This document shows positions 42,301 to 57,300 of a stretch of DNA of 64,000 nt, piece by piece (the first letter of the stretch is position 1; every line of letters begins with the position of its first letter). A program made the translations under genes and the position numbers. Below the pieces are notes generated by a model. The model ran no database searches. It was not told the DNA's origin and was given only the letters and a program-made list of their open reading frames with translations. Source of the DNA: Aphrocallistes beatrix (taxonomy: Eukaryota; Porifera; Hexactinellida; Sceptrulophora; Aphrocallistidae); assembly GCA_963281255.1 (NCBI GenBank), contig OY725502.1:682001-746000 (forward strand). Direction: 5' to 3'.

Positions 42301-45300
42301 TTAGAATTTAGAAATACTATTACAGTCAGGGTTGCTTATTACACTTAATTAGTTGACTTCATACCATTGATGGCAACAGATGACTTGAGTTTTTTGGAAG
42401 TGGTATAACTCCTCACTTGAGTGGTGATTGTTCTGTTCGAGATTTGCCCATTGTTTGTCCACTTAAGTTCCAAAATCCAAGATTACTTGTGTGGTTGCAT
42501 TTATACGTAGATGAAAATTTAATTTGTTTTGCTGAAAAATTTCGAGATGTCACTCATTGCAGCTAACTTGAGCAAATTTTGATTCAATATACAACCACTT
42601 TATGTTGCGCAAAATCTTTCAAATCAATCGAAGAAAATCAATGACTTCATAATATTTTAAAATGTCAGTCGATGGTAAGCTGCAGGAGAACATCAAAACG
42701 AGGTGTGAAAACTTCACTTCCATTGCGGAAACTTTAGATGCATTTATAAAATTCAGAATGTAGAGATTGTTAGTCATAGTCATTTACATAGTTCTACACA
42801 CCTGTGCTCTATATGTATACAATTTACAGTTACTCTCACGGACGGAGCCAAGTCTGCGAGATCTCACGGAGCAGATACAGGTGTATGCTGGCGAGACTGC
42901 AACCAGACTCAACACCAGGGACATCAGACAAGGTTTGTGTTATAGTTAAATGTGTGTAATGTTATGTGGATATTACATAGACAATATACATTCAATACAC
43001 GCATTTTTCTTTCAGGTATGCCTGTAATAGCTTGCAATCCGGAAAATAAGTTCTGGTACAGAGCTGTCATACTGGAGAGGGAGCACCGGGGGTTTGTTGT
43101 AGATCTAGTGGACTTTGGTAAAAAGATCAAGATTCAGGCACACGATATGATTCCACTTCCTGTGCAATTCTTTCCAATCCCAGCTTTCAGTATCACTTGT
43201 AGAATCAATCAAGTCAAACAGCACAGCTGTTCCCAAGAGGAGAACAAATTATTTAAGGAAGTGAGTTCTTGTGTAGGATTGTTAACTCAAATTGTACTCA
43301 TTTGTGGCTTACAATTCATGCTTTGGTAGATTGGTTATATTTCTATTCTGTAACATCATTTTAGATCATTGTAGGTCCTACTTTCAGAGCGGTTCTCAAA
43401 TCAGTGCAGAAGAAGATACACGGCATTGAAATCATTGAACCAGACTTGCTCACAGAACTAGATGCATTCCAAGGTATGAGCCATGTTGCTAAGTATTTAA
43501 ATGCCATGGGGTCGATTCTATTTATAGAATTGAAGGAACGTGCTAATTCTGTTGATTGGGGATAATACGTCGCTCTATTAAGTGCGCTCTGCACATTTAT
43601 TCGAATACAGGTAGAGAGGTTAAGAAAGTCAAATTTGCAACCGCTCCGAAGCACTCCCTCGATACAATCAAGCTGGACGCTGGAACAGAGCACCGACTCA
43701 TAGTCTCCTACTTCTATACTCCTGGGCGATTCTTCTGCCAGGTGCATTATCCCGTTGTATATAAATATATGTTGCTATACTTAACTGTATAATTTAATAT
43801 CAGAATGAGAGATATCGTTGGATCAGTCGAGGGTATCGATTGAGTAGATCCATTCTACACAAATTGATGTCAAACTAAATTCTGATTTCTAGTACAGTGT
43901 TGTTATCAGAGTGCTTATTACATTCTATGTTATAGTTGGAAGAAAACTCTTCTTTCTTTGAGGATTTCCAGCATCGCCTCACTAAGGCTGTCACAAGCCT
44001 CCCATCTAAACAGACGGAGTTCGAAGAAGGAGACTACTGCACCGCATTCTACCACACGGATATGAACTTCCACCGAGCTAAAGTGGGCTTTCTCGTCTTG
44101 TAATGTAATAACTCATGATTGAATGCCGATGTTATTGTGCTAACTTCCCAGATAGTCTCAATTGATCCAATCCATGGTACGGCTAAGATATTCTACGTGG
44201 ACTACGGGGACACGGAGGTGGCTGACCTGCAGGGTCTCAAGTGCATTCCTGATGAGTTCGCCCAACTCCCAACGCAGAGCCTCTGTTGCTCTCTGTGGGG
44301 GCTGTGTGCCACTGAGGCAATAGAGGATGGTGGGTGGCACTCTGACACCAAAACCCTGATGGAAGATTTTATCGGTTAGTCTAGTTCAGTGATTTTGCAT
44401 TCCCAAGGAACGACAGGTTTGACTTGAGATCCCAGCATGATGAATTTCAAGCATGCTTTTTCGTGCTTTTTTCATGCTTTTAAAAAAAATTAATTAAGGC
44501 GGATGGAATGCCATCTTTGTTATTAGTTCCTAGCTGAGTGCTCCAATTAAAAAGATTCGAAAACTTCTTAAATTGAAAAGGGTCTAGAAATTACGACAGT
44601 TTGCCTCCCTTTTTAGCTACCATGCCATCCAAAATATTCCACAAACGCGAAATACCAAGTGAGTATAGTCTGGTACAGTTATTGTTGAACTGTGCCAGAC
44701 TATACTTAGATTCGCGGCGCATTTGTGAGATTTCTGGATGGTAACTTGGAAAAGCGGAGGAAAACTGCTGTAATTTCTACGTAAATCATTTTTCTATACA
44801 TACCTAATCATTTATTAATTGTTCACTTTTTGTATCACACACATACATAAATATTTCTATACGAAAATTGATTCCACATCCTGGTATGCACAGTTTTTCT
44901 GATCATTTACAATGAGATTCTCCTTTTGCACATACTCTCCAATTCCATTTTTCTTTGCAGCTTCAAGCATTGCGTTCTGCGTCTCATTCGTCGCGAATCG
45001 ATCTCTGGTGTAGAAATTTATCCCGATGAACAGGACTTTGTCGAAATGTTCGACGCACTGAAATTCAATGATCCAATCATACTCGCCTGTCGTTCTGTTG
45101 ACTCCCACATCTACCACTGTGTCTTCGATTGGGATTCTTTTCAGCACTGAGTCATTAACCCACGCTCGGAAAACACCCTTTTCATCAGTCAAGTTGAACA
45201 TTAATGGATTCGAATACTCTTTTCCGACGCAAACAATTGTGAAGTTATCATAGATCATGTTGAGTTTTGGGATCAACTCTTTGTTGGAGCGCTGGCATTT

Positions 45301-48300
45301 ACAAAATTTCGGCTGGGTATAGTCATGATACAGCGTCTCGTAGTAAAGGCCTAGAAACTTGGTGACATTGAAAGATTGCTTAACGAAGTCGGACCGAATG
45401 TCTTCCTGCTTGAGACAGTGTTCTGTACTGGCTAGCTGGATCCAAAGCAGAGTTGCCAGCAACACGCTTATCATCTAATTTACTTAAGCTTGAAATTTAG
45501 TTCACTACGTATTTTAATAGTACTTTACAGGGTTGCCGTGGGAATGGGAATCTGTGGCAATTCCCATGAAAACCCCACAGATTCCCATGAGAAAACCCAC
45601 AGATTCCCTTATGGGATGGGAATGGGAATGACTTTAAGGCAATGGAAATTCCCACATGTGGGAATTTGTGGGATTATGTGAGCAACACTACCTTACATGC
45701 AAATCCTGGATTAAAGCTGACCCTTTTTTATAGATTCGAAAGTGATCTCGGTTCATATTCACGAGGTTGACAGCAACAATTATTATGTTCCCAAGGTCGT
45801 ATTGGAGGTTCTACAACCAACAGGTCTGGATGATTTGTTAGTAAATGGAGGCTATGCTGTATTTAGCTCAGAAAAGACTAATATTCCAAGCTACTCGGTT
45901 CCAGTCGGAACAATTCTACAGGTTTGTATTGTATTAGGTATATTGATAATCCAGAAAATGATTATTTATATTAACAGAAAGTCTATTATTTACGATTCTA
46001 ACTTACATTGTCCCATACCAATACCTATGTTCTACATTCCTACGTTAATCCTGTATTTCTCTCCAATAGATTGTAGTGAGTCACATCACCAAGGAGCAAC
46101 AGGTGTATTGTATACCATGTGAGCACGGAACTGAGATTGACCAGCTCGTGTCTAGTCTTGAGTCGTGCCAACAGCACTCTGCCCTCTTGTCTCCCAAGGC
46201 GGGACAGTTCGTAATCGCGAGGAGCCCTTCCAGTGGATTGTGGAATCGAGCCAGGATCCTAGACAAAGTTGAGAAGAAGCTGTTTCAAGTTATCTACATT
46301 GATATTGGTATTTCTATTTGCGTATTTATTACATAAGCCATGATAAAAACGGGACGCAGCGTTGAATTTCGCGGGACATGGCGGGACGCAATAGAAAAGT
46401 ATTATGCATATAATTTAAAAATCCGGGACAAAATGGGGAAATTTAATGTAAAAGCGGGACAGTTAGCAAGTTTGTTATTATAATTACTGGATTTCTACTG
46501 ATGATTCTAACTGATTTTATTCTTCATTCGTTTGTTGTGCCAGGTAAGACAGAGAGAGTCGACAGCTCAAATTTCCGCCACATGCCTTCGTCCGCGGCTG
46601 ACGTACCCTGTCAGACGTTCCCCTGCCTCCTGTCAAACCTGGACAGCTACACCTCCGCCCAGAACTTCGTCCAGAGGTTCAGGGGTTTGGTGGGGGCTGG
46701 CACGCTGACGTGTGAAGTGCTCAGAGTGGATGGAGACGGCATGCACCATGTTACCCTAAGACTCCCAGGCGGACAGAATCTAATCAACGAGTTGTTCAAA
46801 CAAGGAGCAATTTCTGAGAAAGCCTCAAGTGAATCAAATTGTAAGTTTATATTGAGTGTTGATGCCTATTTTAGATATCTCTTGACAATACACGATGTAT
46901 TTTCATGTAACAATACTGTCTCTTATACGAACTTGATACTCATTGTGAAAGGCCTGCATTATACCATAGACTCATGAGCTGTTGTGTCGTCATTCTGCAT
47001 AGAGAGTTATTACTTATTGATCATCCATAAGGGCTTTCCAGTAAAGATTCTGATATATAAGCTCTACAAGAAATGTATTATTAGCACTGTGTGATCGGCA
47101 GGGAAATTACGGTATATTTCTCTCTACCACATAATTCCAGAATGATCTTATATAATCAAAATTCCTTGCAATTTCTTTATTTGCAACAAGTTATTATAAA
47201 ACTGGTTTATTTTAATTAGAAATGTTCTTCATTATAGACTAGCATAGCTGACATTGATCTTTCAGCTCTCTTGCATTTTATCGAATTCCATTTTGCCTTC
47301 AATGAGCTTCGGACAGTTTCCTTCAGGTAAAGGAAGAACGAGTTTTTATAAAACCAACTTTAGAAATATTCAATTTATTCCTACCACATTTCATTGTGAT
47401 TCAACAACAGTACTTTATGGTTGCTCTGCTCAATCCTTTATTGCAATTCCTACCTCGATGGTTTCTCGACATATTATCTATATCTGACTATATACGCTAC
47501 TCTATTCCTATTCTACAACCATCCTCTAGCTATTTACACATCAGTACCCTCACAACTCGGAGAACACTATCCGGTTTCGATTCAAAACACACTCCCAGCG
47601 GAACCCGAGATGGCCATCACTCCCCACACGACAAGCGAAGTTTTGGTCTCGCACCTAGACAACCCTGGTAACTTCTATGTCCAGTTCGCCAACTCTCACG
47701 CTCAGCTACAGATTATAAGCGAACAGATCAACCAGCACTACTCCAGTCTCAGCGAGATGGAGCTCAATAAGATCACACCCACAAGCATAGTCATAGGTGA
47801 GTACCATTACCAACAGGGCTTGCATTCTGTGCTTCGAACACAGAACAGAACGCTCTGTCATGATTCGTGAGTTAAATTCAGAATCTTAGTATCATGTCCT
47901 GAATGCCAGTCAACTCATGCCAACTCGTACCACATGTTCCTATGTTTGAACAAAGAGTTTATTTACTTTAGTCTCACAGCCTGTTATGTGATTTTATTCC
48001 CTTACTGTCCGTGTTAACGAGGGTGGGTCACAAGGATTATCTAGGAGCGCGAGACGCTCCTTTAGGCGTATGCTTTTAATCCCGAAGTGTTTAGGAGCGT
48101 GAAAATTTCGAATATCACTCAATTTGCCCTATATCATAATGTTAATTATCGAAATTTTATTGGTTAGAGATTAGGAGCATATCTCTGGAAAGCTTGATAA
48201 TACCGTGAAGGGTCAGCAACTAGTTTGTCAAAAGCAGTAGGTATTCAAACTCAGATGAATGGAATGCTAACAATGTGATTCTTTTTCTCTGTAGGTGCTG

Positions 48301-51300
48301 TGTGCTGCACTCGATTCTCTCACGACAGCATGTGGTACCGAGGCAAGGTGGTGGACGTGTCACAGAATGAAGTGGTAGTCCAGTACGTAGACTTCGGGAA
48401 CAGTGAAACGAAAACGGTGAATGACATCAAGTTGATGCACCCTAGCTTCTACACTCTGCCAGGGCAGGCTATCAAGTGCTGCCTGGTGGAGGTTGCCTCT
48501 CAGGTGAGGAACTCGGGGGTGGGGGGTAGGAGGATCGATCGGGGGCATATTTCTGCCGGTCTGGAGCATCCCTAAACTCTAGTCGATCCATTAGCTAACT
48601 TCTGCTTCCATTACTGATAGGAGGACTTATTCGTGCTTGGTAATCGGAAATGTTAATTTAGCTACGATTTGGTAAAGGGTACTCGTCACTTGAGTGAGGT
48701 TTAGCTATAGCGGATGACAGCGATCTGAACCTTTTTATTCCAATCAGGAGGACTGGCCAATGGAAGCCTGCCAGCTATTCCAAACACTGACTTTCAACAA
48801 AATGCTCCACTGTACCTTCCTAAACAAGTCAGAAGATGCGAGTTTCTACGTTTCTCTGTCTGACCCTCAGACCAGACTCAACATCGCTCACGTTCTCATC
48901 ACGTCCGGCTACACCAAGCCAGCCGCGAAGAAGAGCATCCAGGACCTAGACATAAAGAGCGACGCTCAAGAAAGCGTGTACATCAGCGATGTTAAGAATC
49001 CAGGTACGAATTTAGGACCAAAATGATACTTGTAACCAATGAGTTAGTCTTTCCCACTACGGACTTCTACTATTACAGTTACAAACAAGTCATAGTATCA
49101 CTCAATACAATAAAACAAATGCTCTAGCATACCAATGCAATGCAGTTTAGTATATTTGTAAGCGGCCATTCACATTGTTACATACACACACTAATCCCTC
49201 TCCATTCCCAGTCATGCAGACCCCATAGCAGTCCTCCGCCCACCCCCTACCCATCGTGTTTTGGAATCGGCCATCAGGTGAGTAGACCTTAAGACAGGCG
49301 TCCAGTCGAGAACTGATGATGAAGCATCCCCTATTATCAATCGTGAAGAAGTATTTCTCCCTGACAATGTGCTGGTCATCTAACTTGGTTACTCTTTGCA
49401 ATCCTCCTCCCACCTTGAAAACGTATACCGTGTTATCATTCAGTGGCAAGACGGTTAAATCGTCGTATTTCACGTGGATATCTACAGGGCTCTTTAGAGC
49501 TGGGTGGCTGATAGCAGTGATGTAATCGAGATCAGGTGTCAACACCTGTACCCGGTTGTTACCCTGATCACACACGTACACTGCCTCCTGAGTAGCGCAT
49601 AAGCCCCGGGGGTTCGCGAACTCTCCTTCTCGTTGTCCCTTCCCTCCACTTTTCTTCAGCAGCTCTCCGCTCAGTCGGAATTTGGTGATCTGTTTCGGTC
49701 CTACGTCTGTGACGTAGAGTGCATCATCGCAGACAGCTACACTCCATGGACTGTTCAAGTCCCCGATTTCGTGCAGAAACGCTCCTTCCATTGAGAAGGA
49801 CTTGACGCAGTTGTTGTACCTATCTGTTATAAATATGGTGTTTGTGGTAGGGCAAACTGATATCCCCCTAGGCCGCTTCAAGTTCCCACGATCCCCCTGC
49901 TTCACAGCTAGCAACTTCGGCTCATCTTGCGTCAGCACCCTCTCGTATTTCACCTCTATGCTCTTCATCGCTTCATTGAACTTCCATCTATTGTGTAGAA
50001 CAGTGCCAGTTGCAATGTTGGGGACCACTCGTATCTTGTCCCTGTACTCAGCGATATCTCTTGTCAGACTCTCTGAGTAATGGTCCTTCTTTTCCCTCAG
50101 TAGGTTGCTAGAGATCGTTGACACCAACCCTTCCATTGCGCTCTCGAGCTGATGGATCGCGCATTCTGCCTCTTTGTTATTCTCCTGAATCGTGTTGATC
50201 TGCATCAGCTCCGTCAGCAGTGCGTCCTTCCTCTCGTCCAGGAGTTCATGGAGTTTGTTGAAGAGATTTTGGATTTCTCTTTTTATTATGTTTAATTCTG
50301 CCTCGAACTTCTGTGCTACATCTCTTCCCTCCTGGGCAGCGTTTCTCTCCGCCATAGCAATGTTACTGATCTGATGCTGCTAATAGGCTAGCTGTGAGTT
50401 AGAAGTATCCATATTTATAACTTTCTCAGGAATATGATATCATATTAGCTAGCAGTTCATCTAATTTTTGAATTGTTCATGAATGCACTTGATGTGACAA
50501 TAAAACAGACGTAAAGAATGTTATTAACCCTCACAGGACATGGAATGTTGAAATGAAAGTGGAAGTTAATTGAAAATGAACTGAAAGTGAAAGTGAAAGT
50601 GGGGTCATTTCTATTTATACCTTTGACCCCAAGCAGAGGCGTAGCCAGCCCAATTTTTAGGGTGCGGCAATTCCGTGAGAGAGGGTTGCGGCACCCAATG
50701 CTAATTTGTGAAATTTTAGTGGGCACAGCCTTTGAGGTTGCGGCCTAGGCCCCATGTGCCGCACCCTGGCTAGCCTCTGACCCCAAGTATATCTAAGGGA
50801 TATTATTAATCAAAATGATTCCACTATTCGAAGTTTGCGGATGAAATCATATGTTAACTTCTATTTTTAGAGCACTTCCACCTCCACCTCAGCTCGTATG
50901 AAAGCAACCTAAATCAGTTCATGGACCAGATAACTAGCTTCTACTCCAGACCACAGGTCACCCAAATACTGAAGAACCCTGCCCCTGGAGATATCTGCTG
51001 CGTCAAATACTTGGATTCGAACTGGTATCGTGCTATTATCAGAGAGGTACATATTTATATGGACATAGTTAATTTGTAAAGTTGGGACGAATTACGTATT
51101 TCGTACAAGTTTTTACTATACGTATGGTTGATCAGAAATGTGAAATAGATTCAAGGTTAATTGAGCACAAATAAAGTAGACGATTATTTTCTTTCAATTA
51201 TAAGGATGAATCGAACTCTAGTTTTGAGGTGTTACTACTACATTCCAATCTACCGTGTTAGTTACTATGTATGTTTTATCACGACTGTCTGTCCCAGGTC

Positions 51301-54300
51301 AAAAGCACCATTGCGACAGTCTACATGGTAGACTACGGAAACATATTCGAGTCTTCGATCAAAGATTGTAGAGAGCTCCACGACTCATTCTACAAATTCC
51401 CCAAACACTCGATTGAGTGCTGTCTGCACGATGTGACGCTAGGAGCCACGTACACGGACTGGCTGCCTAACGCCATCAACTTCTTCAAGCATCAGACCGG
51501 TAAGTGGACTATGGATATTCTACTACAGTTCTATCAGCGTAATTATTCGTTTCATGCCTGCACTTAAAGTTGGCGATTTAGGTATTAAGAGTTACAGTGA
51601 ATCCACTGAACCAGGATTTATTCATCGGCTGGAAATATTTATTTGTATTAGATGTCTATAAATTTGCATATTTCAAGATTATAAAATATTCTTGAGACTA
51701 ACTTTCAACGGATAATATACGTATTTTTTTGAAATGTAGATTCAATACGATATTTCGTCTCAAAATTAAGTGTTAGAAGAGGTACGCTCAATGGCTGACT
51801 TTGACGGAAACAGTGTCCGTAAGCAGACAGCACAAACAGACGAATTGCACGTTTGACACAAATAACGACTTATCCATCTGTGTGACCTACGTGTACTAAT
51901 TACATAACTTTGTTGCCAATCGCATTTAGTGTAGCTAGATAGTATTTCAATTTCATATCGCCTTGTTTAGAGAAGCAACAGCTACTCGCGAAGTTCATTC
52001 AGAAGACTTCAGAGGATCGCTGGGAAGTCATTCTGTTGAACGGCAACAGAGACATCGGGAAACTCATCTGCGAGTCGGGCATGGCTATCAGCAAATCGTT
52101 CGCAGCTCGCTACGCACAGCAAGTACCAGCGGAGGTGCTACAACAATCTGCTAGCACGGATAGACGCAAAATGTCTGACGACAGTCCGTTAAGTCAGATC
52201 CCTCCTCCTCAGGTTATTTACTATGATTCTATACCTTATAAAACCTACCGATGTAATATACGACAGTTGTTCAAAGCCGTTTAATTCGACCCATTATCGC
52301 AAACTGTTGTTTATCAGTTTGCAGCCAACGGGTCACACAGCCTGAGATCTTAACAGCCACGTCTTCCCATGTGATTGTGGTTTTCCTATCTCGTATATCT
52401 AATTATGTATAGTTATCAGGAATGGCGGAACTTTCGTCCCTGGAATTTTCGTCCCCTGAAATGCCCCTTTCGCACCTCCCGATTTCTCAATCAAAATGCC
52501 TCATTTTCACCATTTTTTTCAAACATACTCCACTCCAAAAGCCTCACTTTCCATTTCTTACATGTTAGTGCCCGTTTATTTTAGTCTCTAATGAGACAAA
52601 AATTCCGGAGACAAAAATTCCAGGGACGAAAGTTCCGCTTACCAGTTATCACCAGTACACGTATTAAGTGGCAAATGGAAATACTCTCGAATGTTTCATC
52701 TAATAACTCTATCACAGAGCACGAGTAATTACAACAGCAGATCTCCCAAGAAATTGAAGGAGATAATCCTCCCTCGAGGCCACGTGTGTGAGGCCTACCT
52801 CCCCTACGCCGTTAGTCCGACTGAGTTCAGCGTACAGCTGACGAGTTACTCCGGGCAGCTGGACTCCATGATGGAAGAGCTCACCCGCCACTGCGAAATG
52901 TCGCAAAATGTACAAATTCCGCGCGCTCAACCTCAGATGATGGTAGCAGCCAAGTGAGTATTAACTCTCTACTCAATCCCATTCCATTATCACATTTAAG
53001 TTGCTAGGTTACACATAATGCCCCTAGATTATCGCTGCCGTAACAATTTAGGTTTACAGAGGATGATAAGTGGTACCGTGCGGTTATCATCGACACGGAT
53101 CCGCCTAGCATTGTGAAGGTCCAGTACATTGACTACGGGAATAAGGAGATGCTGGATATAGGACGCTTAAAGCCTCTCCCCTCACACCTCGCCACCTTGC
53201 AAGCGCAAGCCATCAGATGTGCCCTCAGAGGGTTCAGTAAGGACACAAAGTTCGCACCTGATCTAATGGGCGAATTCAAACACGCTGTGACGGATAGGTT
53301 TGTTTATCATTTGCTCTGAATCCATGGTTTCAGTCCATATCACTAGCAATATACGTAGGTCGTATTGATTTAGTCATACCGTTGTCATTGTGAATCCTTT
53401 TCCCCCAAACCATTACCCATAATATTATAATGTCGGACGGGGCAATTATTAAGGTGGATGTCGCGGTTTTTAGGTGAGGAAATAGAGCCTAAAACGGATC
53501 TCAAGAATTTGTAAGTTAACCCCATCGTTGCTAGAGTAACTCAGCGATATTATCGCTAGAATCAGTGGCATTGTCGCTCAGCGCCATATAAGTATTCTGT
53601 TATAATTATTGCTAGAATTTAATAAAGAGATATTAAATGAATCTGACAAGAATCCCTTGGGACTTATTTTATAGGCAGTGCTGATCGATCAATGCTAGTA
53701 GAGATATAACTTATAAATGTAAACTCCATAATTGGCGCCCAAATATTTTTAATTTACTAAAGTATGCATATGTGAATGAAAAGTTATATTTACTTCTCAC
53801 TCATAGGTACTTCACCCTACAAGTTCTCAATTTCCACATGTCGTACTACGAGGTCGATCTGGTGGATAACACGACCTCCCAGAGCATGGCGGCGCTATTC
53901 CTAGCTAAGACGAAGAATCCCGGGTCCTCTCAGTTGTTCCTCGGCGATCTGAAGCCGCTCATACTTTCCAATGGAACAGAACTTATCGCTCAACTCTGCG
54001 TAATGAACTCTCCCAACGACTTCTACATGCAGATAGCAGAGACGAGTGAAGCACTCAACAGTATGGAATTCCAATTAAACAAGTCTATCAGCGTTACAGT
54101 GCCACCAAAGACTTTTGACTTAAAAGTAAGTCATACTATGTAACGTTCACTCGGTCATAGCACACTCGAGATTCCTCGCGATGACTAATAGAGCTCAATT
54201 ATTCTGTTATGTTTCATACATTCTCCTAAGTACACAGGCTTATACATTGTATTACTCTGATGAACTTTCATAGGTCGGCGTCCCCTGTGCTGCCTGTTTC

Positions 54301-57300
54301 TCTTCGACAGGGACTTGGTACCGAGCCAAAGTCCTGGCCGTATCCTCCCCCAAGATCCACGTCCTCTACGTGGACTACGGAAATGACGAGTGGCTGCTGA
54401 ACGAGAAGATCCAACCTCTTCCTCAAAAGTTTCTCTCACTCCCATGCCAAGCATTCCGCTGTGCTCTCCGTCCTCAGCAGAACAGGTACACGGATGAGGA
54501 TGTCGATAAATTCAAGAGTAAGCTCACAGATGTTCATGAAATACGCGTGAAGATTGTGGGACAGAATGATCAAAGTAAGTCCTCACTCAGAACTTATGTT
54601 TTGTGTATTTCTGATTCGTGTGTTCGGATTAGACAGGGTAGGACTCAACACAATAATTGTGTGCCACACCCTAAAATTCAGTGACTCACCTCTGGTTCTA
54701 TACACCGCAACACTTCAACTTATTTACGAGCGTTGTTTGATAGACCAGATTCTTTCCATTGAAAAAGAAGTGGTTTGGGTAGATTTCAAAAATTGACCTT
54801 TCTAAAAGGTGTATAATTAAGCTTACACTTACTAAACCCAATCAAAATTACATATGGGATGGATGTTGGTAACTAATAGCTAGATAGAATGTGCACTTCT
54901 TAATACAAATATGATATATTGCAGTCTGACTCCCACGGAATTTAAAACAAAATGTTCGAGACTACTGTACTCATAGTGTTTGTCCTATTTATTTAAATGC
55001 CCGAGCTGAAGGAAACATTTGTGAGTCTTGAGTAACCCTTTTTATTGAGATAGGCAATGTTAGACCTTGGATCAAAAATCTATAAATATCTGTAAGATAT
55101 AAACGATTTTACAGCAATCGGACTGTTAGGTTTCGCAGAAACGCACATAGAACGCTGTCCATGCCATAAGGGCATCCCTCATTGGAAATGCACTAAAAAT
55201 TGTGGGATAAACTTGTATGGATCTTGTCTGCATTAATCGGCTAGTCTTTTGTGTGCCCGGCCGGTTTCACTGTCGATACGACTAGGTTGTTAATTGATGA
55301 ATAATGCTCGAAGACATGAATAAATACCAGCAATCATTAAATGTTGATATCGTGACTGCAATGAGAAATTTGATTTTCTGCAATTCATTCAACAAACCTA
55401 ACAACTGTCAGGTTGATTTTGCAATGTATCTATGCGCCGTAGTTTAATCACATATAACAGCTCCGAATCCTAAGATAATGAGTTGACAGCTGCCGAAAAT
55501 GGAGTTGTGTTTGTATCACAAACGACAAAAAGTCTAACATCATGATAATCTGAGCTACCCAATAGCCTTTGTATAGCGATTGAAGTGATAGGAAATAGTT
55601 GCGTGAGGATTCGTCCAATAGATATACAGCGTAGATTGGCGAGGAGCCAGTAGGCCTCTTGAATATGAACTTATGCAAAATGCTACTGAGAATTGAAATC
55701 TTATACTACCAGCATTACTCCAAATAATCTGGACCTGCAATAAGTAGAAAATGATACCAATTGAATGTCTCTATGATCGCAACTACCTCTCATGATTAGT
55801 CTTGATTTGTAAACTGGGATTCTGGATATTCCAAATAATACAATTCCCGCTAATTCGAACTCGAACCTCAGTCCTACATTGTTCTCCCTATTAGCGATCT
55901 TTATGACTCGATGCTATTACATTTGCTTCCTTTCTGATGAATAACTACTATCTCTTCTATAAAGTGAAGGCCATTTCTATGCGAGTTCGCAATGAGGCAA
56001 CAGAATTGTTCTTTCCATATACGATGACATAACATATACGATACTTTGAATCACAATAATCATTACTGGAGAAACTCCCGATACAGCTGTAATGCTGACT
56101 TTTTCTAATCCTCGATTTAATTAATGTAGCAGCATATTCATCAACATGAGGCCAGAAAACATGTGTTTACTATGTATTGCAAACTTTCCTGTTCAAATTT
56201 AGTAAACATTCGGCCTGATGAAGTCCCCGTAACCGTAAGCAAGTAGCACATAAGTTTGAATATCAGACCGATTCTGTATATCTCCACTCATTTCTTCCAA
56301 AGGATTATTTGACAATCTGACTGTACACCAGAAAATTAAAATAAATAAATTGAGATTAATTATTTTTAAGTAAATTGACGCTCAATAATATGAGGGAATA
56401 CCGTATATACTCGAATAATCGCCCCCCAAAGAGGACGATGATTGTTTTTGTTACCTCTTTGAATAAAGTTTTACAGCAAATTATTCCCTCTTACCATCCA
56501 TTTATCCAATCACTCGCATGGTTATATTCATTGAAAAGTTTATCATCTCTGAAATATTGATTTTCGATCAGGTGGTGGCAAAAATTAATAGTCACTCCGG
56601 CTGTAAAATCGCGTTTATGATGAAGTACATAGTCTAATTCCTAAATTGTTGTTTGACCCCCGTAAAAACAAAATCATTCGAGCTGCAGTTTATTACTTGA
56701 GGAATCAGTCCATCCGTTCAGTTCAACTCTGTTTTGTTTCGTATTAATTGTGTCAGTAAAATGCAGGGTCAGCCACACTAACTGATAAATACATAGAAAT
56801 TTGGTGATATGCATCATATTCATTTTCAGGTAATAAAATTATAGATGAGTTGGAGCAGATGCCTTACACGATTATCTCTAATGAGTGGATTTTTGAGAAT
56901 TCTTTGATCAAAACAGTTCCCTAATCGATCGAAAGTAGTAAACAAAATATTTCATGATGGAAACTCCTTCACAAATCAAACAGCTACTGCTTGCACTTCT
57001 CACATTATAAAGTTTGCTCCACTGGTAGCATTGTTCAATTAAACTAAAGAAAATATTTTTTTAATAGTTAAACAAAATATATAATTAAATCTGGCTGTCC
57101 TGCATTCAACACAGCGCACGGGAGATTAAGGACAATTCTCACGAGTTTCTATTCTTTCAAATAAATCCTTTTTAATTACAGAAATTCCTTTTGCTCTCAT
57201 GGTAGTCTAGATATGGTCGATGGTAGCATTGTTCAGATCAGACGTTAATTTATGTGCATATTTGCGATAAAGAGGTACTAGAAATTATCATTACCATTAA

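Larger units (their letters stand above)
39869..42829. other. 3-kb Tudor intron 7 filled with repeats
   Basis: This intron holds a short minisatellite, the TGTCCCG MITE copy 2, a GC-rich repeat copy with its AT-rich tail, an element at 41306-41529, and one minus-strand ORF (41713-42087). Several words such as CCAGTCAACTCGT are repeated around 41090-41190. The remaining sequence shows nothing recognisable. Confidence 0.6.

Noticed and set aside
47266-47325. Possible small Tudor exon (LLHFIEFHFAF)
   Set aside because: The entry phase fits but the exit phase breaks the join to exon 17, and no Tudor similarity is present.
49147-50355. Full TRIM-NHL ubiquitin ligase
   Set aside because: No RING or B-box cysteine/histidine pattern in or upstream of the ORF.
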